Assembly (NCBI GenBank): GCA_013416795.1
Contig: RQSC01001393.1
Coordinates: 99,721-132,862, forward strand
DNA: 33,142 nt
Reading direction: 5' to 3'
DNA from: Prasinococcaceae sp. CCMP 1430
Taxonomy: Eukaryota > Prasinodermophyta > Palmophyllophyceae > Prasinococcales > Prasinococcaceae
In this document: one piece after another, positions 28,201-33,142 of the stretch
Layout of the letters: each line of letters starts with the position of its first letter
Position numbering within the stretch: the first letter of the stretch is position 1
Position numbers and translations under genes: made by a program
The notes under the pieces: model-generated
What the model saw: the letters and a program-made list of their open reading frames with translations, nothing else
What the model was told of the DNA's origin: nothing
Database searches by the model: none

Positions 28201-31200
28201 CATTCGCGCTTCCGCACAACCCCCTGTACGGCTGCCACGCTGCGGTCACGTTGTAAAGCACGACGGCTGCACACAGTGCGAGGCAAGAGCCGATATTCGC
28301 CCCGAACATAGCTACGTTCCCGGCGAGTAGAAAGCGCACACACACGCTGAGCACGACGAAGTCTGCACGCACGAAAGAGGTGGGGCGCAGCACCCTGTCC
28401 TCCACCGGTAGCACCCTGAGTGCAAGCGAGAGGGAAAACGCCGTCGAAATCAGTGCGCACGGGACCATGAACAGATGTGCACCCTCCCAGCAGCGGGTGC
28501 TAGCGGCGGAGAGCACGAATGCGTACGGCCGGGCCGGGTCGAGATACCTGCACTCAAGTAGGGCGAAGCAGCATCGCCAGAGCGGCAATAGCAAGACGTT
28601 GAGAGCGTGCACACGGAAGATTCTGTCCCATGGCTGCGCTCCCCGCACCGCCGCCACGGCCGCAATCAAGGCCGGCTTCGTTCTCCTGCGCCAACACGAC
28701 ACAAGCGGAAAGGAGTTGCATTTGCCGCCCCGCTTCGTTAAGTCGCCCCCGCTGCCGTCTGCACCAAACGCGCCTTTCGTCGGCGTCTGTACATGTGCTT
28801 GGTCCCCAGTATGGACATAAGCGGCACCTGCAGCGCCGCGCTTGCTGGCGACCCATCGCGCACACACCGCGACCAAACAGATGAGGAAAAAGAGCGCAGG
28901 CAAGAAAAAGACGCTGCCTTCATTGGCGCCATCCCACGATAGAACGCGCATGACGATCAGTAGCGGCGCTGGCGCGTTGTCCACCGATCGGAAGCCACGC
29001 TGCCCGCAGAATGCGATCACGATCTGGAGTGCCACAACGCCATCGGTCACAGCGGTCAGATTCATGGTGACGCGCTGCGGCCGCGTCAGCACCAGGCTTT
29101 GCCGCAGCGCCAGCACGTCTCGAAGGATGTGCGCAGCGCGCAGTGAAGGCAGCGCCACCGGGTCGCGAGCTGCTCGTAGTCTTGTATCTGCTCTCCGTAG
29201 CACCGCCACGAACAGCAACAGCGAGATGATAGGCACGACCAATGCTGCGTAGAACGCGGTCGACACACACGCGGGGTGCCAGTCCACCAAGATGCTCGCG
29301 GTATGCGTCGCCTCCGTGCAGCCATCCGACACGTTGACACTGAGCGCGTACGACCCCACGACGTCAGGGCGGAAGCACATGCGAGACCCGTGGCCTGAAG
29401 TGTTGTGAGAGTCGCCCGGGAGGAAGTGAAGATCGCTCGCCTGTGTGCCGGCGTTGTATCCACCGTCGCAAGCAGCATCCTCGAGGATCGCACCCAGGGA
29501 AGGGGCTTGTAGGCTCCACGTGCTCGCAAAGGGGGCAGCGTCGAGCCACATGAGGTAGCTCATGGCGTCGCCATTTGTGTCAATGGACGTGCTCGCATCG
29601 AGACGAACGCGCGGGAAGCACGTCCTCCCATGCCAATCGAAGTCGAGCGTCGGGCGCAAGTCGGGTACGGGTGGGTCGTTGCACACCGCATCGAGCGCCA
29701 CGAATGCGCTCTGATCGTTGCCCTCGCCCAGTGAGCAATCGAGCGCTTTGTACTCGACCCGGAGGACGTACGAGCCTTCCGTGTCTGGCGTGAAACCGAC
29801 ACTCGCGCGAGAGGACCCGTCTGGTAGGCGCACAGGGTGGCGAACAGGGTCGTGCGTGTAGAACGTGGACGTTGGAGGGGCCTGGTGCACGTACCAGTCT
29901 GGCCACAGCGGCGCCTCGTGCAGCGTCGGGAGAAGCTCGTACAGTGTCCCCTTTTTCGGCTCGGGGCGCTGCATCAGCACGTATGCGGATGCTCCGCTGA
30001 CAGAGTCCTTGCGTTGCGGACTCCTAGTGACGACCGTCGCATCAAGGCCCTCGGAGAGGACCTGCTCCTGCACGCTCTCATCTAGCGTGTCAAAGGTCTC
30101 GAGTGGGTCGCGGTCAATGAAGGCCACAGCTCTGCCGAACTCGCCCACCACGCCGCTGCCGCCCCAGATGGCCTCCGGCTCGGCCAACGATGCTACGATT
30201 GGCACGTAGGAGCAGTTTACGCGCAGCGACACGGTCACGCGCACATAGCGCGTGGGTGCTGCATCCCCCCACTGGTCCTTTGCGACGATGCCGATCGTGT
30301 ACGTGCTCTCCTCTGATTTGTATGGGACGTAGAAGAAAACGCTCGGGGGGGATGCCGTTGGATCCTCGGCGGTGACCTCATCGCGGATGTCCAAACCGTC
30401 GCCTCTCCATTTGTACCCTACTTCGACGAGCCGATTGGTTTCTGGGGTAATCTCGTACGTCACAGGCAGGGCAGGGTCGTCAGGGTCGCTGGCGACGACA
30501 GGGAAGGACACCAAATCGCCCATGTTTGCGTGGGTATGCTCAGGCGGTAGCGGATCACGCCAGACAGGGGCACGCGACTGGTCCAGCACGAGCACGCTTA
30601 CTGCATACGTGGTGTTGGCGCCAAGGGCGTCTGTGAGGCGTATGTCGAAGACGCGCCGCCCGGAACTTTCATAGTGTGCGTACCACGTAAGATTGCCGTC
30701 AGCTGTCAGCACTGCCCCAGCCAGGAGCTCGTCGCCCGGGACGAGCTCGTACTCGAACGCGTCGCCTTCTGGGTCCTCCGCGCGCAGTCGCGCTTCGAGC
30801 CACTCGCCCTCTCGAATGCTCGAAGGTATGCTCTTTTTGTCGAGTTTTGGCGCTTCGTTCGTGTCTGACACCGTAATCATAGTCGTGGCCTCCGACGAGA
30901 CGAGCCCGCGCGCATCTTGCGCGACTACACTGAGCGCAATGGTCGTCACGCCGACTGCGCGACTGACGGCCGTATACGGCACCGTCCATCTGACGCGAGC
31001 GCGACAGAGCATCTGTTAGCGATGGAATCGACAAGAGGCGCGCGCTTGACGTGACGTGCGATGCGCCCGCGCCCCGACGCGGGCAGGGAGGAGCAAGCAT
31101 TGTCGCAGGGCGCGGACGCGAGCATGTTGACCGCACCTGAGCACGCCTGTCACTCCGTTGAGCGTCGAGGACGGCGGCAGAGTCTCAGAAACTGCTGCGT

Positions 31201-33142
31201 ACAACACCGCGTCCTCATCAGGGTCGTACGCCTCGTAGAGAAGGTCCGCTTCGTCGCCCTCGCGCACGCTTAGCTCGGCGACCGGAGTGGCGATCCAGAT
31301 TGGCGGCCGGTTGCGCTCAGCGAGGGACTCGCCCGTCTGGACGTCGACGCCGGTAGACACCGTCGCGGCGATGAGCCCCTCAACAGCGCCTTCGAATGCG
31401 GCCCGAGCAGACGCAATGGCTACGCTGGTGGCGTCGAACCTCTCCCCTTCTCCCTCTTCGTACTCGTACGCGCCAATGGAGGAGTCGTCGTCCTTGGGTG
31501 AGTACTCGAAGATAGTGTCATTTGTCAGCTCAGCGAGACGTTCGAGGCGGTCAATGTGCAGCTCCGCGGCGACCGCGTCCGCCTCGATACCCCACGTGCG
31601 CACTCCTGCTGGCAGCGCGGCTCCGGCTTGCACGGCAAGCTGCACGCCGAGACCGATGCGAGCATACACATTCCCCACCAGACGCGCGTGTGCCACATCG
31701 ACATCCTCCAGCGACAAGTACGTAGCGTCCGCATCAGTCGCGTTGGTGTCACGATCCCTCACAGCTTCGGACGGGGGCGCTGGCTGCTCCGCCGGGGTGC
31801 TCGCACCCCCCTCCGGATCTCCCTCCTCCGTTTGCTCGCACATCACAGAAGAATTGCCGCCCGCTTGTGCCGACGCGTCGACGTCGCACGGTGGCAACGG
31901 CGGTGGTGCGGGTGGACCGTACTTTTCTGGATCCAGAAGCTCGTGCAGGTAGTCGCCGGGCTGCGCGTCCAGCAGCGGGTCGCTCAAGCCGCTGATGACA
32001 AGCGCACCCGCGAGCATGAGCGCCTCACACGCACGAGCGTGTAACTCTCCACCACCGATCACGTACACGACAGCAGGCAGCTGGCCCGCGAGTCCCGCTC
32101 GCGAGGCGAGGAGCCCCACGAGCGACGCACCGTAGGGTGCGGAGGCCGCCGTGCGATCGGAGCTCAGCAGCTCGCCCGCCACCGCGTCGGCGCGCCCGAC
32201 AGCGCCCAAGTCGTACACAAAGCAGCGCGCGCACTGCGCCTGGGCGCCGCCCACGAAGCCGTTCACGTGCCGCAGCACGCGCGCCGAGCTCGCTTCCCCT
32301 CCCGCCACCCCACCGAAGCCATCGCCAACAGCGAGCCCGACCGTCACGACCCCCGCGACGGCGCGCGCCTCACCCGCTAAGTGCCGCGCCAGCTCGCCCG
32401 CGGCGACGCCGGCTGCATACGCACCCGCGTCCTCGCGCAGGATGTGCCACTGCGATCGATAGTAATCGCCGAGCAGCCCGTCCGCTGGCGGCGCGCCCCA
32501 GCCGCCCACCACGAAGAGGTCGCTTGTGCGGATGCCCTCAAGCGAGGCGCCGCGCGGCGGCCCGAACGCGGCGCGCACGCGGGTCGCATCGACCGCGTCG
32601 GCCGCAGCCGCAGCAACAGCAGTGGCATTGCAGCCCTCGAGCGCCGCTGCGTAGCGCGCGTCGCGCGCGGCGTCCTCGCCGCCCTCGGGGACGTCCGAGG
32701 CGCCGAGCGGCGCGAGCAGCGCGTCGGCATCCACTTCAATGGCGTCGCACCCGGCGAAGGCGCACGCCGCGCGCGCGCCCCGAAGAGCCTCCACGGAGGC
32801 CAGCGCGCGCCGCGCGAAGGTGGCATTTTGCGCCTGCATGGGCACGCGCGCGGCGCGCAACCGAGGGGGCGACACGCCGCTCGCGTTGCGGCGGGAGCGC
32901 GCGAGGGGGTCAGCACGGTGCGCCGCCGGCGCCTCCGCACCCGCAGCAGCTCGGACGCGGCGCTCCCCGGCGTGCCAATCCGCGCGCCGCGGAGGCGGCG
33001 CGCTCGAGCTCCCGCTCGACGCTGCCGGCGCCCGCGCACCTCCGAGTATCCTTCCGCCCCGCGTTCCGCTCCCAGCCGCTCGCCGACGACCACGCACAGC
33101 CTGAGCTCGCCGGCCGCTCGCGCGGCCGCCGGCGGCGACCCC
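25277..33142 (-). CDS. Giant receptor-like membrane protein: BMP-type binding domain, cadherin-like repeats, PKD-like domain, multi-TM, ARM-like tail; 5' partial
   Basis: Exons 32941-33142 (open to the edge), 31137-32833 and 25277-30989; introns 32834-32940 and 30990-31136 are in phase with CTGAC and CTAAC. 2536 residues in the window. About 13-560: fold like the BMP/PnrA periplasmic-binding family (ELRLCVVVG, DAGAYAAGVAAGELA, HVNGFVGGA, LPAVVYVIGGG, LVGNVYARIGLGVQ), with an acidic/Pro insert near 375-440. About 575-890: three cadherin-like (dystroglycan-type) repeats (SVREGDEADLLYEAYDPDED, EAPKLDKK with AEDPEGDAFEYELV, APVWRDP with ASDPDDPALPVTYEI). About 1080-1200: PKD-like (RVRLDASTSIDTNGDAMSY, SYALSVNVSDG). 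About 1205-1620: seven to nine hydrophobic helices, with VLYNVTAAWQPYRG between two of them. About 1620-2536: cytoplasmic tail with Ser-rich linkers and Ala/Leu helices like ARM/HEAT repeats. Many N-glycosylation sequons precede the first TM. The signal peptide must lie beyond the edge. Probably a surface receptor; ligand unknown. Confidence 0.8.

Noticed and set aside
32820-32826. Reading the receptor exon 31137-32833 straight upstream in one frame to 33097
   Set aside because: Third-position bias collapses upstream of 32833, while another frame (LRLCVVVGERLG) regains it; a phase-0 intron at 32834-32940 with CTGAC explains the switch.

Overview
The window is nuclear DNA of a very GC-rich protist, most likely a photosynthetic alga; a haptophyte or similar lineage fits best, but that is inference. 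The case for a eukaryote: genes broken by short GT-AG introns (13 reconstructed here, 56-391 nt), a split ribosomal protein L38 gene, a nucleolar NOC2 gene, an SNF1/MARK-type kinase and a giant multidomain membrane protein. The case for an alga: a DUF3727 domain of the cyanobacterial/plastid type and a plant-like methyltransferase. Coding sequence has almost only G or C at third positions, so long open frames on the opposite strand are common and meaningless here. Five isolated N bases (1201, 3966, 5578, 17057, 19634) mark unresolved consensus.

Layout, left to right: a 5'-cut SAM-dependent methyltransferase (+); a mitochondrial-type Xaa-Pro aminopeptidase of the XPNPEP3/ICP55 group (+, 3 exons); RPL38 (-, 3 exons, the first holding only the ATG); a 1.6 kb divergent intergenic region with a 29-bp minisatellite and an AT-rich promoter block; an intronless MATE transporter (+); a DUF3727 exon (-) that joins in phase to the NOC2 gene (-) upstream of it; a bidirectional promoter; an SNF1/MARK-like kinase (+); a WD40 protein (-); about 2 kb of AT-rich islands and tandem repeats ending in a 1139-nt run of C; a GH31 glycosidase of the MYORG type (+), its 5' part lost at the C run; a 179-aa conserved protein (-, 3 exons); a coiled-coil protein with a terminal four-cysteine motif (-); and a receptor-like protein of more than 2500 residues (-), running off the right edge.

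The genes look like unrelated housekeeping and surface functions; there is no operon logic. The items most worth attention are: the receptor (BMP-type periplasmic-binding domain, cadherin-like repeats, PKD-like domain, polytopic membrane region, long cytoplasmic tail with armadillo-like helices); the apparent NOC2-DUF3727 joined reading frame; a TCAAAACGCA motif recurring in intergenic DNA and inside or resembling the units of both tandem arrays; and the same CTGAC/CTAAC branchpoint-like element in every intron.
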